The notes under the pieces: generated by a model | What the model was told of the DNA's origin: nothing | Databases searched by the model: none | Seen by the model: the letters and a program-made list of their open reading frames with translations, nothing else | Part shown: piece by piece, positions 13,501 through 25,900 of the stretch | Position numbering within the stretch: the stretch's first letter is position 1 | Layout of the letters: each line of letters opens with the position of its first letter | Position numbers and translations under genes: made by a program | Origin: Brachypodius melanocephalos | Lineage: Eukaryota; Chordata; Aves; Passeriformes; Pycnonotidae | Direction: 5' to 3' | DNA: 64,000 bases | Assembly (NCBI GenBank): GCA_013398615.1 | Contig: VZSR01001459.1 | Location: 6,910,628-6,974,627 of the forward strand

Positions 13501-15575
13501 CCTACTTTGAAGGCTACAAGCAAAAGCAAATGTGGCCTCCTGCTTCTCTACCGTGAAAGGAGTCCAGGCAAAATAACCTGAAGAGCTATAGTTAAAAGAA
13601 TTATACTGATTAAAACAGGAGGAAAAAATTACAAGGTCTTATAAGTTATCCGCAAGTAGCACATAAACACTTCACACACCATTACAGAAAACAGAGGGGA
13701 AAAGTTTCAAGTATTTGCAGAATTTACAGTGTAAGAAGAGCCCTTGCACTTCAGTTTCTGACAGATTTCATTTTTCCTCATACACCAAGCATCAGCATGG
13801 AGATGACAATAAAAATCAGCAGGAGCCCAGATGAGAATTTTCTTCTTCTGTGGAAAAATACTGAATTATTCAGTTCTGAAGCTGCCCTAAAATATCAGTA
13901 ATTCCAATTATTGTATTTCTTCCAGATATTCCAGGGCTTATCAACAGCAAGAACAAGAATTTCAGCATCAAATTTCAGTAGCATCTGAAGTAAGAAAGGC
14001 AAATCGAAAAACAATATCCAATTTTTACCTACAAACAATCTGATTAACATAACTATTTCAGGCTACTTAAAACCAAACTCACTCTATACAGCAGCATCTA
14101 TTAAAAACACTGAGTTACAATATTTAAAGCTGGCTTCCACTTTCAGAACAGTTGATAGCTGCTGGCCTCAAATCCCAAATTCAGATGAACAGTTTTCATT
14201 GCCCAAAATACTACAAACATGTGATTTATTACTACAAACATCTGACTTATTGCTACCTTGTCCATGATTCAACAGCTTCAGAAAAAGCTTTGAGTTAACT
14301 GTAACATTCAGAACATATTTTGACATCTCTTAAAAACAAGTATGTTTTCCCTGAAAACCAGATGCAGGCTGAAGTTTGCCGCTCTTCTTATGAATTACAG
14401 AACCACCATAAATAATAAGATATAAATCAAATTTTTTAAAAAATTGGACAAGTCTAAAGCTTCGAAAAATTAAGCATGACAGAGTTTTCTACAAGCAATT
14501 TCTGCATTTTAAGATTACACCAGACTACTTATATGACTGCCAAGCCCTAAAGGGACAAAGACATCTCAAACAGACTTTTGTTGAGCAACCAACCTGGAAA
14601 TAACCTCCTCCTTCTCCAAATACCCATAGTTCTTTTAGACATATTGTAACACATATTGTAACAATGACACCGATTCCAGATGATTTCGTTTCCCGCCCTA
14701 TTTTTTTATTATTATTATCTTTAAGATATTATTTTGGGGGGAGCTTCTCATAAGAGGGTTCCTTTTTGCTCTTTCTCTTCCAAACAGCAGCTCAAGGCTG
14801 ACCATTCCCTCAGGCTCTCCATTAGCACATGTACAGAGGAGACACTTCCTCATAGCCATGACAATTTTTCCCCGAGCACATTCCTTTCAGCAGACGCTGG
14901 AGGATTATGAACTGGAAGCCACGAAAAGTGGAAACTACATTTGGTTCACATGGACCAGGCTTTCAGCTTCTACTCTGCCCTTCCTGTTGCACAGTGCGAA
15001 TCCATGCAAGCCTCTGAAAAGAACTTGATTCCCCTTTTTTTATTATTGAGCAGTTTTTACCAATTATTAGCCCCTCAGAAAAAAAAATACAAATAAATAA
15101 GACCTCAAGAAGCAGGGCTGTGGAGCTCAGTGCTACCCATGCGATAAAAGCAGGACACTGGTGACACCAGGCAGGCTCTGAGCTGAACCTGCCCCGGCTT
15201 CGTGTGCCGGCGCCACCTGCACGGGGGGCGCGGGAGGGTGCAGAATGTGGATTACATAAACCAGGGGGTATATAAACTCTGAATTATATAAACCGGGGGG
15301 GCTCTGAATTATATAAACCAGGGGGGCTTTGGGCGGGAGGGCCGGTTAAACCTCCCCAAGGTAAGGGAAAGAGGAGGAAGGTGAGACGAAGAGCTGTGGG
15401 GCTCGGCACGGCCCCCGGGCCGCCCGCCCTTACCGTCACCGTAGTCGGGGATGACGGCGTCGGGCCAGGGGCTCTCCTCGGCCTGGATGTCCAGCACCCG
15501 GTCGATGGACTTCTGCGCCTGAGACAGAGCCTGCTTAGCGAAGCTGGACAGCTGCGAGGCGTTGAACCAGCTCAT
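1577..15575 (-). CDS. TMF1: TMF1, TATA element modulatory factor 1 (golgin; 17 coding exons, 1106 aa)
   Basis: Complete spliced gene. Coding exons in transcript order: 15434-15575, 12215-13455, 11258-11361, 10279-10405, 9281-9386, 8507-8649, 7681-7847, 7373-7529, 6825-6917, 6076-6232, 5178-5370, 4877-4946, 4701-4793, 3616-3726, 2930-3076, 2498-2623, 1577-1720. All have GT-AG borders and phases join without a break to a TAA at 1577-1579. The product is 1106 aa, against 1093 in human as I recall it. The N-terminus (MSWFNASQLSSFAKQAL), the FFSAFLSP segment in exon 2 and the exon 7-12 coiled coil are near-identical to the mammalian protein. Exon 2 encodes a long acidic, Ser/Thr-rich, probably disordered region (residues 48-461). 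From about residue 462 onward it is mostly coiled coil, and the C-terminal part corresponds to the TATA-binding/Rab6-binding region. Known role: Golgi tether that binds Rab6, and a nuclear receptor (androgen receptor) coactivator. The C-terminal five residues (RQRQN) differ from the mammalian tail. Confidence 0.97.
8229..8405 (+). mobile_element. CR1 LINE 3' fragment in TMF1 intron 6
   Basis: Reads as the CR1 3' end: a block on a gained advantage of known CR1 wording (ggttggacagggcttggag, then a ccctgcccatggccagg block) followed by the typical terminal ATTCTATGA-type repeat near 8396. It is truncated at the 5' end and antisense to TMF1. CR1 is the main avian LINE, and its copies are usually 5'-truncated like this one. 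Confidence 0.85.
9508..9680 (-). mobile_element. Old CR1 LINE fragment in TMF1 intron 4
   Basis: Shows the older CR1 subfamily pattern (ggttggaagggaactctgg, then an atctgatcaaaacatattgctcagagc block), well diverged. Orientation is the reverse complement of CR1 sense, so it is sense with TMF1. The right edge is uncertain because similarity fades after about 9660. Confidence 0.65.
12215..13455 (-). CDS. TMF1: TMF1 coding exon 2 (large exon, 1241 nt)
   Basis: This single exon supplies residues 48-461 of TMF1. It opens after a poly-T acceptor with a codon split G|GA and closes at a GTAACT donor in phase 0. Conserved islands are SGGWDTSSWG, the AITKPVRRTVVDESENFF stretch, the SNTPSPPISTFSSGTSTTSD block and SFSVQSLDSRSVSEINSDDE. 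Between them the sequence is acidic, low in hydrophobics and freely diverged, as expected for a disordered N-terminal half. Confidence 0.96.
14210..14251. repeat. Two-copy 21-bp tandem duplication in TMF1 intron 1
   Basis: Two adjacent 21-bp copies, 14210-14230 and 14231-14251, begin actacaaacat and end ttatt, with two internal differences. The rest of the 2-kb intron 1 (13456-15433) outside this and the 15.25-kb repeat shows nothing I recognise. Confidence 0.75.
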
Positions 15576-15800
15576 CCTCGGCGGCTCGGCAGCGCACGTT
15601 CCCCGCAGCTGCCCCCGCTGCCGGGGGGCCGGCGGGCCGGGCCGGGCGCGGCGCTGAGGGAGCGGAGCAGAGCAGAGCGGAGCGAGCGGGCCCCGCGCAG
15701 GCGCCGCCGGATCCACGTCGCAGCCGGGCCCCGCGCAGCCGCGTCCCGCCCGCCACGTCCGGGAGGCGGTACCGAGCACCGCGCCCGCCCTCACAGCGCC
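15180..15800. promoter_or_regulatory. CpG-island promoter of TMF1
   Basis: GC- and CpG-rich block covering TMF1 exon 1, its 5'UTR and upstream DNA, in sharp contrast with the AT-rich introns. There is no TATA box on the TMF1 strand in the expected place. A GCGCAGGCGC stretch near 15695 resembles an NRF1 site, and short GAGCG/GAGCA repeats occur at 15660-15690. The start codon at 15573-15575 has purine at -3. Typical of a broadly expressed gene. Confidence 0.8.
15253..15334 (+). repeat. TATATAAA/G-run minisatellite in TMF1 intron 1
   Basis: Four tandem units begin with TACATAAA or TATATAAA at 15253, 15269, 15285 and 15310. The full 25-bp unit is TATATAAACC, then A/G plus a run of G, then CTCTGAAT. 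Units 1 and 2 are 16 bp each: unit 1 lacks the CTCTGAAT end and unit 2 lacks the CC/G-run. The array lies about 100 bp into TMF1 intron 1, at the edge of the CpG island. Confidence 0.85.
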
Positions 15801-15832
15801 GCCGGAGCGGGGGAAGGCTGCGGCTCCAGGCT

Positions 15833-16105
15833 GGGATACAAAACACCATCCGGTTCCAGTCCCTGTCATGGGCACAGACACCTTCCACTCCAAGGTCTGA
15901 TCCGGCCTGGAACACTTCCAGGGGTGGGGCAGCCACAGCTTCTCTGAGCAACCTCTGCCAGCCCGCACCACCCTCAGAGGAAAGAATTTCTTCCGAGTAT
16001 CTAGCCTAAATTTCCCCTTTTCCAGTTTGTACCCATTACTCCTTGACCTATCCCCCTATTTCACCTCTTTCAATTTGTACCCATTTCTCCTCGTCCTTTT
16101 AAACT
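15833..16105 (-). mobile_element. CR1 LINE fragment between TMF1 promoter and UBA3 3' end
   Basis: Contains in order the reverse-complement CR1 3' landmarks: gggcacagacaccttccact, cctggaacacttccagggg, caccctcagaggaaagaatt, and a degenerate agtttgtacccatttctcct segment that appears twice. It begins at the outer edge of the TMF1 CpG island and ends about 170 bp before the UBA3 poly(A) signal. Confidence 0.85.
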
Positions 16106-16269
16106 ATGTAGTTCATAGTTTAAAAATTGTAAGCTTCAAACACAGCTAATACATCAGACTAGAGTTCAGGTTGTGGCACCCAGCATTGTTAAGTGTCTAA
16201 AACATGATGCCCCAGATTTTTTAATGGAGGTTATAAATGCTCTTGAATATCCACAGAAAAGCCACAAAC

Positions 16270-16957
16270 TCAGGTGTCTTTCTGATTTTTTTATTAATAA
16301 ATACCTTAACAGCACCAATGATATTTGAACATAATCTTGCAATGCTGTGCATGGCTGCTGCTTAGGGACAGTGAGGAGACACATCTGTATTTTCAGGTAC
16401 AGTTGATCATTTTTTCCTTTTGTTTTTCTTGTAAACAAAGCCATCTTCCATATGTAACACCTTCCATAAAATTCATCAAATCAATAGCAAATAAGAGGGA
16501 AATGCTCATTTTAATCTATTGCCTCCTTTGGTTTAAGGTGACTTAGTAAGTCTCAGGAGTGCTACAACTTAAAACCAGATTGTTATGGTTCTTTTAAAAA
16601 CATTCTTTTCTTTGCATATATGTATGCACAAATGCTGGAAACAAGACTTTTGGCCACCTTAAAGTTCCACGGGTTTGAAAGTACATTAGCATGAACATTT
16701 TGACAAAACCAGGGAAAAGTGTATTTCTATACATCAGAGATCTGTACATGAATAAGCATTTATACAAATATAATCCACCAAATATTGGCTTCTACGTTCA
16801 ATTCTGAAATACGGTGATTCATTTAGATTTCCTAACCTTCAACCATGCTGGCACTAACAGGAACATTTCAGGCTGCTTCAACACCCACAGAGTATGTTTG
16901 TTTTATAAGGTGAGCACAGATTTCTCCTGCTGTATTTGCACTTTACTTATGAATGAA
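16270..16957 (-). other. UBA3: UBA3 3'UTR with poly(A) signal
   Basis: AT-rich non-coding stretch after the UBA3 TAA at 16958-16960. A minus-strand AATAAA at 16290-16295 gives a 3'UTR of roughly 690 nt. No competing coding sequence is visible. Confidence 0.6.
16290..16295 (-). terminator. Candidate UBA3 poly(A) signal AATAAA
   Basis: Canonical hexamer about 660 nt after the UBA3 stop codon and the first exact match downstream of it. It lies just before the CR1 fragment that separates UBA3 from TMF1. Confidence 0.6.
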
Positions 16958-19900
16958 TTAAGTGGTAAAGTGAAGCTTGAACAACATAGTCTGTGGTGTA
17001 GTAACATCAGCAACTGCAAGTTCCTGGCCATCCACAAGCCCCAGCTCTGAAACAGAAAGAAAAGCTTAATTAATTTAATTAAACCCATGTGCTTTGCCTT
17101 TTCAAGAAGCCCAAAAAAATTAGAAATGCTATTCCCACAAATGATGAAATAAAGCTGCGAACAGCTCACTGGCTAAATTAATCTAATTAAACCAGGAAAC
17201 AGACCTTGTTGAGAAATACGTAAGAAATTCTACTGAGGTGCGTTTAATTTACAGCAGTTATTTGGTTGCTTTGTTGCAATGTTCTGTGCATCTGCCTGCA
17301 CTTCCCCTTTAAACAGTTGATACACCTGAGAAATACTAATTTCTGAATTAGTACTGAATTCAGTAATAATACTCAAACTAATATTGAATGTCTACTGAAT
17401 GTAAAAGGACAGTGAAGCACATTGTACTGCATAATGCAATATAAAGCTAAATATCCACACAGAGGGATAAAACTGACTTTCTCTAACTTGAAAATCTGCA
17501 CCTGACAGCTCCATGATACCTTTTAGTGTCTTGGAAAGATTTGGCCTTGTTCGTTCTTCAATTGAAGCTACTGTCTGCAAATAAAAAAAAAAAAAAAGGC
17601 CAAAATATATATTTTTTTGCAAATTCAGTAAATTTAAGTGAATTCAGAATATTAAAGTCAATTGTGTATGTTCAGATTACCTGTAAATAAAGTGTTTTAT
17701 TTCCCCCATACATAGTTGCTGTGATTGCAGGAGATTTCATCTGCCTATATATAAAACATTTAAAAACAAACAAACAAAACAGAAACCAAGCAATCAGGTT
17801 AAAAATACATTTAGAAATTACCTTTTTTAAGCACTAAACGAACGAATTATCAAATTAGTCAGAATGGTTTCAACTTACAATGAAGCATTATTTGTCAAGT
17901 AATCCAGGATCTCCTGCAATTTAGCTGATGGGGAGATCTCTATGTTTTGGGGAAGCTGGCTGCAGGCTGGACAATTCTCCTACCACAAAACAGCACAAGA
18001 ATACATATTATGTTAAAGATGATTTTAGAAATGCTGCTAGTAAGGTCTCAAAAGTGTTTGAGTAGCGCTTTTTATAAGTTTTAGCTCTAGAAATATTAAT
18101 AGTTGCAAATATTTATGACTAACCCCATTTCCTTCTGAAGTCTGTCACTTGGATTGACTCCCAACATCACTTCAGTATTTATGAATGACAAATTTCATCT
18201 GACATAAAATCCAGTACTACAAACTTTCAGATCAATTTTTGCCATAACCTCTTTTTGAGAAGATCTGCCCATGAGTCATCTTAGGTTTGAGGATCTTATT
18301 TTGGAGTTCTACTCTGCAGAAGTAGCAGACCAGTGACGCTGTAGTTTCCACTTTTAAAACTTCAAAAATATTATTATTCAGTGCTAGAGGCCAACTGATT
18401 CAATACTGAAGTTCAGAAATACACACAAAGTGCATAAATACAAACTAAGGAAACAACCATTGAAGCCCTTTAATGGCACTAACCTTTCTTTCAGCTTCAA
18501 AACTGTATGTATATAATCCATCCACATCATTGAACACCAAGTAGTTGTTAAGAGGAACATACGCACTGTAATGACAAATATGTCAGTGTTGACACATGGC
18601 ATTCTGCTGGAAATCATGTCTGTTATTAATAAGAAATTAAATACCTTGTGGCTATTTTAAAAACTTCCGTGGCGCAAACAGCTGGAATGAGAAAAAAAAA
18701 TCATCTAGCTCCACCAGACATGCAGACATCATACAGTTGTACCAAAAGTGACAAAAACCAATCAATTATAACAACCTATAAATTATAAAAACCTATAAGC
18801 ATCTGAAGGCAGCTAGTAGTTCTGCGCATTAACACCATAGATTTGGCACTAATCTGAGACTATGTCAAGCCTATGTACTGTGTTTTTCAATTTTTCTCCC
18901 CAGTCTTAAATGCTTTTGCTGTCTCTCAGAGTTGTAACATTTATCCAGTTACATATAGTTTCTCTATGGAAAACAGAAATGAGACTCTAAGAATAAATCA
19001 CAGACATTTAAAAATTACTGTTATCCTCTCCAAGTTCTCAGTTCCAAATTGCTGTCCCAAAACTCTCAAATCAATAAAGCAGAAGTGAAATGAGTTCTTT
19101 CAGCATACCTGCAATTACTGCATTTGTAGAAGCTACTGCTGGAATAATTCGTTTAACCACCCCTGTAAAAAAACAAAACATACAGCTCTGGGTTTTCCAA
19201 GACATTCTATTGAGGGACTACTTTTAGACAAAGTAATTTCAAAGGGTGGATCCAAAGGTACTTTCAAGTGTTCAGGAATTTCTGTAACAAACAGGTATAA
19301 TGCCATGCTTCTGCAGTACTTGGGCACTTCTTTATTTTAGGAATGGATCAAGCACATTGAAAAAAAAACAGATATCAAACAAAGAGAATTACTGAATAAA
19401 CTCTGAAAGCAAGTATTCTGGATTAAGCACTGGAAATTAAAACTGTTCTCTTCCTGTTTAGCTGGAGAAATGCACAAAGGAAAGAAAGTTGAGTTTTCTA
19501 TTTGGTTAGTGTTTAGTTTTTGTGCTGATTAAATGAGTGTCATCAGCATACTGCACTTGCATGTGAACAGAGGCAGGGACAGCAGAGAGGAACAGATGCT
19601 ATAGACTTACACCAGCCATGACTGGCACAAAATGTTGCTATTGCTAAAAAACACAATCAAGTCCTTTTGTTTCTAATCTTTGACCCAGCAAGAGTGGTCA
19701 CTGTGTAATGTAAACTGTGGAGATGCTCCAAGTTGAAAATAAAATGGCAAAAAGAATATTCAGTTTTATCCCAGATAAGTTCCTCTGATTCATCATGAAT
19801 GCCTGAACATCTGATTTGTCATAAAAATATTTGTGCTGGCACAGGAAACAAGCTGCTTGTTTCTGTTTTAAGGGTGAGGAGAACTACCTCAGCACAGCTG

Positions 19901-22900
19901 CCAGCTTAGTCATAACAAATACAAAGAATGCCAATCCAGCCTAGGTGCAAATGCCACAACTTGGTGAAATGCCATCCCCTTACCTTGGGTGAGTCTGTAG
20001 GTAACACCTTTAATATTAAATTGTGATGCTCTTTCTAATGACTTCTGGTAAATCCACTGTATATGTTCAGGATCATCTCCATCCAATGCAATACCTTCTA
20101 CAGTAAAGAATTTACAGATAAATTGCAATTATAAAAGTTCTTTAGAAACAGCACTCTTTTTGTCTAAAAAAATCCCTGTTTTAATTTAAAATGAACACCC
20201 CATGAAGCTATTGAAACTTGACATTTTAAATAACCAAAGTATTAGTTTTACAAACATTTTTAGTTTTCACATATCCTATACAAAAACTATCATCACTGCC
20301 CAATTTATAGAGCTGTTACAGGTTACATTTTAATTCAGGAAAGACACTGTGCAGTGTGAGAAAATTTAGCAAATATGGAACTGGAGAGTGAGTTCAAGAA
20401 GAGGAAATCCATCTCCAGCTCAGAGGAGGCTTAGATTCAATATGACAACGTATCACACAAGTATATGAGGCAGGATTGTTTTATTAAAAGTATACACCCA
20501 ACTAAAGTTAATTAAAAGGAGAAATGTTCATTTAGCACCAGTAGAATACAATAATTACCTCCAAAAGGTTGTTCCTTTGGCCACTGCAATATCCTGACAT
20601 ACTCAATGCAATGCTCTGGCAGTCTGGGCATGGATGCAATGGTGCACATGGGAAAATTGACCTGGTTGGGCAGGGGAGGAAAACCAGAAGAAACCATGAT
20701 AAATTGAGTGTAGTACTAAGAAAAGAACCCAGTAAAGCAGAGGAATGTGAAAAAGTGGCAGTGCCACTGGCTGAATTACCTGTGGTGGATAAAGAGCAAG
20801 TGTGCATTCAATACATGCTGTCATACCAGGAATAATCACACGAACATTGCCTTTGAACCCTTCTGTCCCTCCATCTATCAGAGGTATGATGGAACTGGGA
20901 TCCAGGACACCATCTTCATAATGTAAAAATGACATCTAACAAATAAAGGGGGGTGTTGGTTTGTGTTTGGTTTGGGCTTTCAAACAAGTTGCAAGAAGAA
21001 AAAAAAATCTTAAAATTTTACTCTTAAGCGTACATCCAACTATTGAGTGCTTAATATACAGTTTATTTTAAGGGTATATAAAATACTACTTATTTGTCAG
21101 TGCACGAGACTTTATCAATCACTTTCACCCTCTACCTCCTCCCCTTACTAAATGCTATTATTTGCTATATATTTTCTGATAGTTCATCAGAACAAATAAT
21201 TGGTTGGTTGCTTGGTTGGTTAGTTGAAGGTTTGATTCTTGATTTGTTGTTTTGCTTTTGTATATTCTTTTTTTTTTTTTTTTTTTTTTAAATACAGGTA
21301 GATACTCCAGATCCTTGTTTGATAAACAAATTCACAATGATAAAACTACCAGCTTTCTGGTCACTGAATTCTGTAACAGTACAGCAAAATGCAAATAATG
21401 GCATTTACAAGTTGCAGCATGCTAAATACTGTTTGGGTAATGAAGAAAAAATTCACAACGAGAGCACCCCAAGCAGCCCTGGAGCTTTCTTGATTTTCAA
21501 AAGCTGACTACAGAAAGTCAAAAGCAACATAACCCAACTTTGAAATTATCCCTGCAGGACACTGCACAAATGTTGGCTAACACTTCTCAAGAAAAGGGCA
21601 GGTAAGAGAGCCTGCATTTCATCCAGCTCACAGAAAGAAAAGAGAAATAGGTACAGAAAGCCATGAGTTTCAACAGCCCTCATTCATTTCCATGACACAT
21701 TCTACACAAGTATGTTTAATTTTAGTCATCTAAACTCAAGCAATAATCAGACATTAAGAAGATTGAAAACTTTACCAGCATGCCATTTATCCATCTTCTT
21801 GCAATTATAGAGTCCAGCCCACAAACAATAATATGAAACTCTAGAGAGAAAAAAACATTCTTCAAAATCTATATTAATGCAGACTTCCTAAGACAAGCAA
21901 AGTATTCTGCCCATAACAGGGAGTGACTGTAGCTTAGCTATCTCCCCAGACTACCTGTATCACGCATGTATTTAAATTTTGTCTACATGTTACTTCTACT
22001 TCCAGTATACTGTGGAAGACTAAAGTAATTAGCAAGCAAACTACCAGGAAAAATAGTGAGCAGCAATATCTACAAGGTCCTCCTAAAGCACCAGTGGGAG
22101 TTTTTCAGGTAAATAAATCTCACTTACGTCGATAGAAGCTTTCATCCATGTCTTGAATCTTTTTAAAATATCTGAATGCAAGCTCAGTAAAGGAATATAT
22201 TTATAGTTAAGTTTACTGTTTTCTACTTGCCAATCTAAAGCAAAAATATAATCTAATTTATTACTGTAATTCTACACACACCCTCTAAAAAACTATGTGA
22301 TCTGAGATTCAAATTTCCACAACTGAAGCTGTAAACATCTCACAAAACTGGTAAAGGGCACAATGGTCTGCTCTATGTTTACAAACTAATGCTTCCTACC
22401 GGTGCTTACTCAAAACTCTCTGGTGAATAAATCCTGTATCTCAGTGAAAATTACTATCTTGCACCTGAATTTTAAAAAAGACTCAGTGGAAAAGTACAAA
22501 ACAATTTCTGAGCCTTTCCCATGCAGATTCCCTGTATGCTAATGGCATGGAGAAAGAATTCTCAACTCACCAGCTGAATGAATGTGCTCTTTCTTGTATG
22601 AGAAACAGGATGGCAGCAAAATACTTCAGATACTCTTACCACCTACAGAGTTTTCTAGGATATTGAAGCCTTTAGGGCTTCTCTGTGAAAGGATACGGTA
22701 CAACAGCACAGTTGGGAATGCGACTGTTCAGGAATTCTGCTGCAACTTCTGCTTTTGGTCGCCCCACATCCTTCGGTCTGGGAAAAACCCAAACAATTCC
22801 AAATGCTTTATTTTAGCAGATTTTGTCTTTCCAATCTCTATGCATTGCAATACCAAATTAGGGGGCTAATTGTTACTTTAGGACAACTTATTTCATTGGA

Positions 22901-25900
22901 TAATATTAAGGCATCCAAACCAAACCATTCCATGATCCCTGTAGAGCATCAGATATGAGAGCCTCAGAATTAACTATGGTTATCAGCACCAAAAGAATCC
23001 AATGATTTTTCACTGTACTTGGATGACAAAGGACCAGAAAATCTGAGATCTCAGTCTGTGTGCATTTATTCCTTGGTGTCACCTTTTCCATTAGTCATTA
23101 ACTGTACTGGAATGGCAAGGAGCATTGACTGATTTTCTTCATGCCACAGATCCCAAAATAAGAAGGAATCACTTGCAACATTTAGTTAATTCTGACTACT
23201 ATTGTGACATGAAGGTCCAGTAATTTTTAATGACCTCTTGTCCAACCAAAATAATGAATACATTAACATGTTTTATTTAGGTACATTTAAAAAGACCCAG
23301 AAGTTAAACTGTGAAAATATAAAATATCACTCACCGAAACAAAAACTGTCGATTCAGGTTAGAAACATCTATAGTGTCCATGTCAATAACATGGATCTGT
23401 CTGAAGCCAGACAGTGCCTGGGAAAAGACAAGGTCAGCTTCATTTAACAGGAAATTAAATACTCACAAAGCTCCAGAATTCACTCCACAGGCCAAAACAA
23501 CCTTTGGAGGAACAAAAGTATTTGCTCCTCATTGCCTGTGCAGACAGGTACGTGGTCATTCTTTGTTCAAAGGAGTTTTATTGGGCTGGTATTCACACAG
23601 ATGGAATTAGTAACATTCCAGCAGTCAAAGACTGCACTCCTGAAGGCAATACTGCCTCGGCCTACCTAATGATAGCACAGGGATGCCAACAGAAGGCTGA
23701 TCTATAAGGGGAAGCTGCAGTATTCCTTCATAGCTGGAGTAAATCAAAAGGGTCCATTGGGGGAAAAAAGCACAGAATTTAAACCAATACCATAAACATG
23801 CTTGGCAGGAATGGGAAAAAACAAAGTTTAATTCCTTTAAAATGCCTTTTTTTTTTTAAATTCCTGTAAACGTTTGGGACATTGACCGTTTTCACAGTTG
23901 GCATAAATGGGTCTGGCACATTGACCCAGATATCACAGCTCAAAACAAGGCAGCATTCCTCACAGCATTCAGTGCTGAAGCAGAAGGCAAACACAAAAAT
24001 CACCTCCCTGTCTAAGAACACACTGAACCTTGACAGAAGCTCTGCCTCTGTCTCCATTTGCATGCAGGCCATCACTACATCTGACAAATAACTTCACAGT
24101 AAAATTGCCTTGAAATTGTATTGTGGGTCTGATCTGATAAAGTAGTAACATCAGCCACACACAAAGAAACAATGTGAACTGCAGCTAAAGGCAAATAAAT
24201 GCTGTAAAACACGGGGTTTAGGGAAAAGAAATGAGTTGTGATGTTCTGAAGTGACTCTAAAAAATGAGTCATAAAAAAATTAATTTTTTCCTTTAAAACT
24301 CCATCTTTTTATATATAAAGACTTTGAAACTTTTCCCTTTACATTTTCTGAACAAACAGAGCTGTCCCATGAACAATAAGGGATGCAGAGAAGTCCTTGT
24401 TCTTAAATAGAAACATGGGGAAGTAGAGTAATAGTCCAAACTACCAAACCCAAATGGATCATAACAGTGATCCAGTGAGATAAATATGAGTGCTTGTGAG
24501 GATAAAAACTACAATAAAAGGGTATTAAATTCTTGCATTCCAAACAACACTTCCTTGTAGCATTAGGAGCATGATTTGTCCTTGGTTAACTTCATTTCCC
24601 TAGATCTGGCAATCAGGGAAAATGACCAATATCCGACTGGATCTAAGGCTGCACATGAACTTTTGGCTACTCTTCATACAAAGCAGCCTGTTGTACCTCA
24701 AGTCAAACTTTGAGATGGCTGAATAAATACCATGCAACATATGAAAATGCCACCTTTCAAGTGCATTCTTCATCTTTATTGTCTGTATTGACATGCATTT
24801 TATATATGTTGATTAGAACTTATAATTTTAGTAGCTATATACAACTAAAACTGCAAAATTAGCCAATTAATTGTTTTGTCAAGGAAAAAAAAAGAAAAAG
24901 AAACAGAGAAGATTCTAAAAGGAAAAGGGTTAAAACACACTAATTACCAGGTTTTTCAGGAGTTCACATCCTAATCCTCCTGCTCCAATAACTAGTACTT
25001 TACATGTGCTTAACAAAAAATCAAGGGCCTGCAGAAAACATAAAACAAAAAATTAGTACAATTTGTCCTTTGTTTCATAACCTTTATAACCATAAATGTT
25101 ACCATAAATTTTCAGTGCCTAGTGAGTTACAGATGAAGCAACTTTGCATTTGCAGGAGTAATTACATGTTGGACTTTAATCAGTTGTTGACTTCATGGAG
25201 CTCCTACATCCCCACTTAGAGAGAATCAAGACCTTTGCTGGCATCAGTACATTACTTTTATATTACTTTTGACCATGAAAAAAGCAAGGTCCACTCTTAT
25301 TATTATATGGTTTAAGGTGATAATACTCTCCTTCTTCAAATATTTCACTGATGTATAACACAAAATAATTCCAAACAGATAGACAACGTTGCTGGACAGA
25401 AAGAATTGAAAATGTTAAGTATATAAATGCTTTCTGTGAACTTTTCTATTTGACTCCAGTCTCCAACTAATAAATAATGAAACAGTACATTAAAAAGGTA
25501 ACAGGAAAATACTTTCAACCATAAACTCTGTAACAAAATGTACAACAAAGGAAGAAAAGCAGAAGAAATACTTAAAACAGTCTACCCTATTACACATCTT
25601 ATCCAGTTCTCAAAGTACTCATATTAACACTAATTCGTTCTTTAAGTACAATAAATTCCTCACTGTATCAAATTACTTTAAAAAGGAGATATAAATGCTG
25701 CTATTTTTCATGTGAAACTCAGAAACAGCATAAGTCATACACTGGTATACATCCATATATATGATGACAGAAAGCTTGAAGTTGACAGTGTGCAACTTAA
25801 AAATACAAACTTGTAAGAACACAACATGTTTCCGTAAGACCATAATGTTCAATTGATTAAGACACCAGCTTTTCATGCAGCTTTAGTACTCACACATTGC

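Noticed and set aside
15309..15971. Long open frames on both strands over the TMF1 CpG island (up to 220 codons)
   Set aside because: GC-rich DNA has few stop codons. The frames overlap TMF1 exon 1, its promoter and a CR1 fragment, and their products are low-complexity Arg/Pro/Gly.
19755..19800. Possible C/D-box snoRNA in UBA3 intron 11 (ATGATGA with a nearby CTGA on the minus strand)
   Set aside because: The boxes are only about 30 nt apart and no terminal stem is present, so it is too short for a C/D snoRNA.
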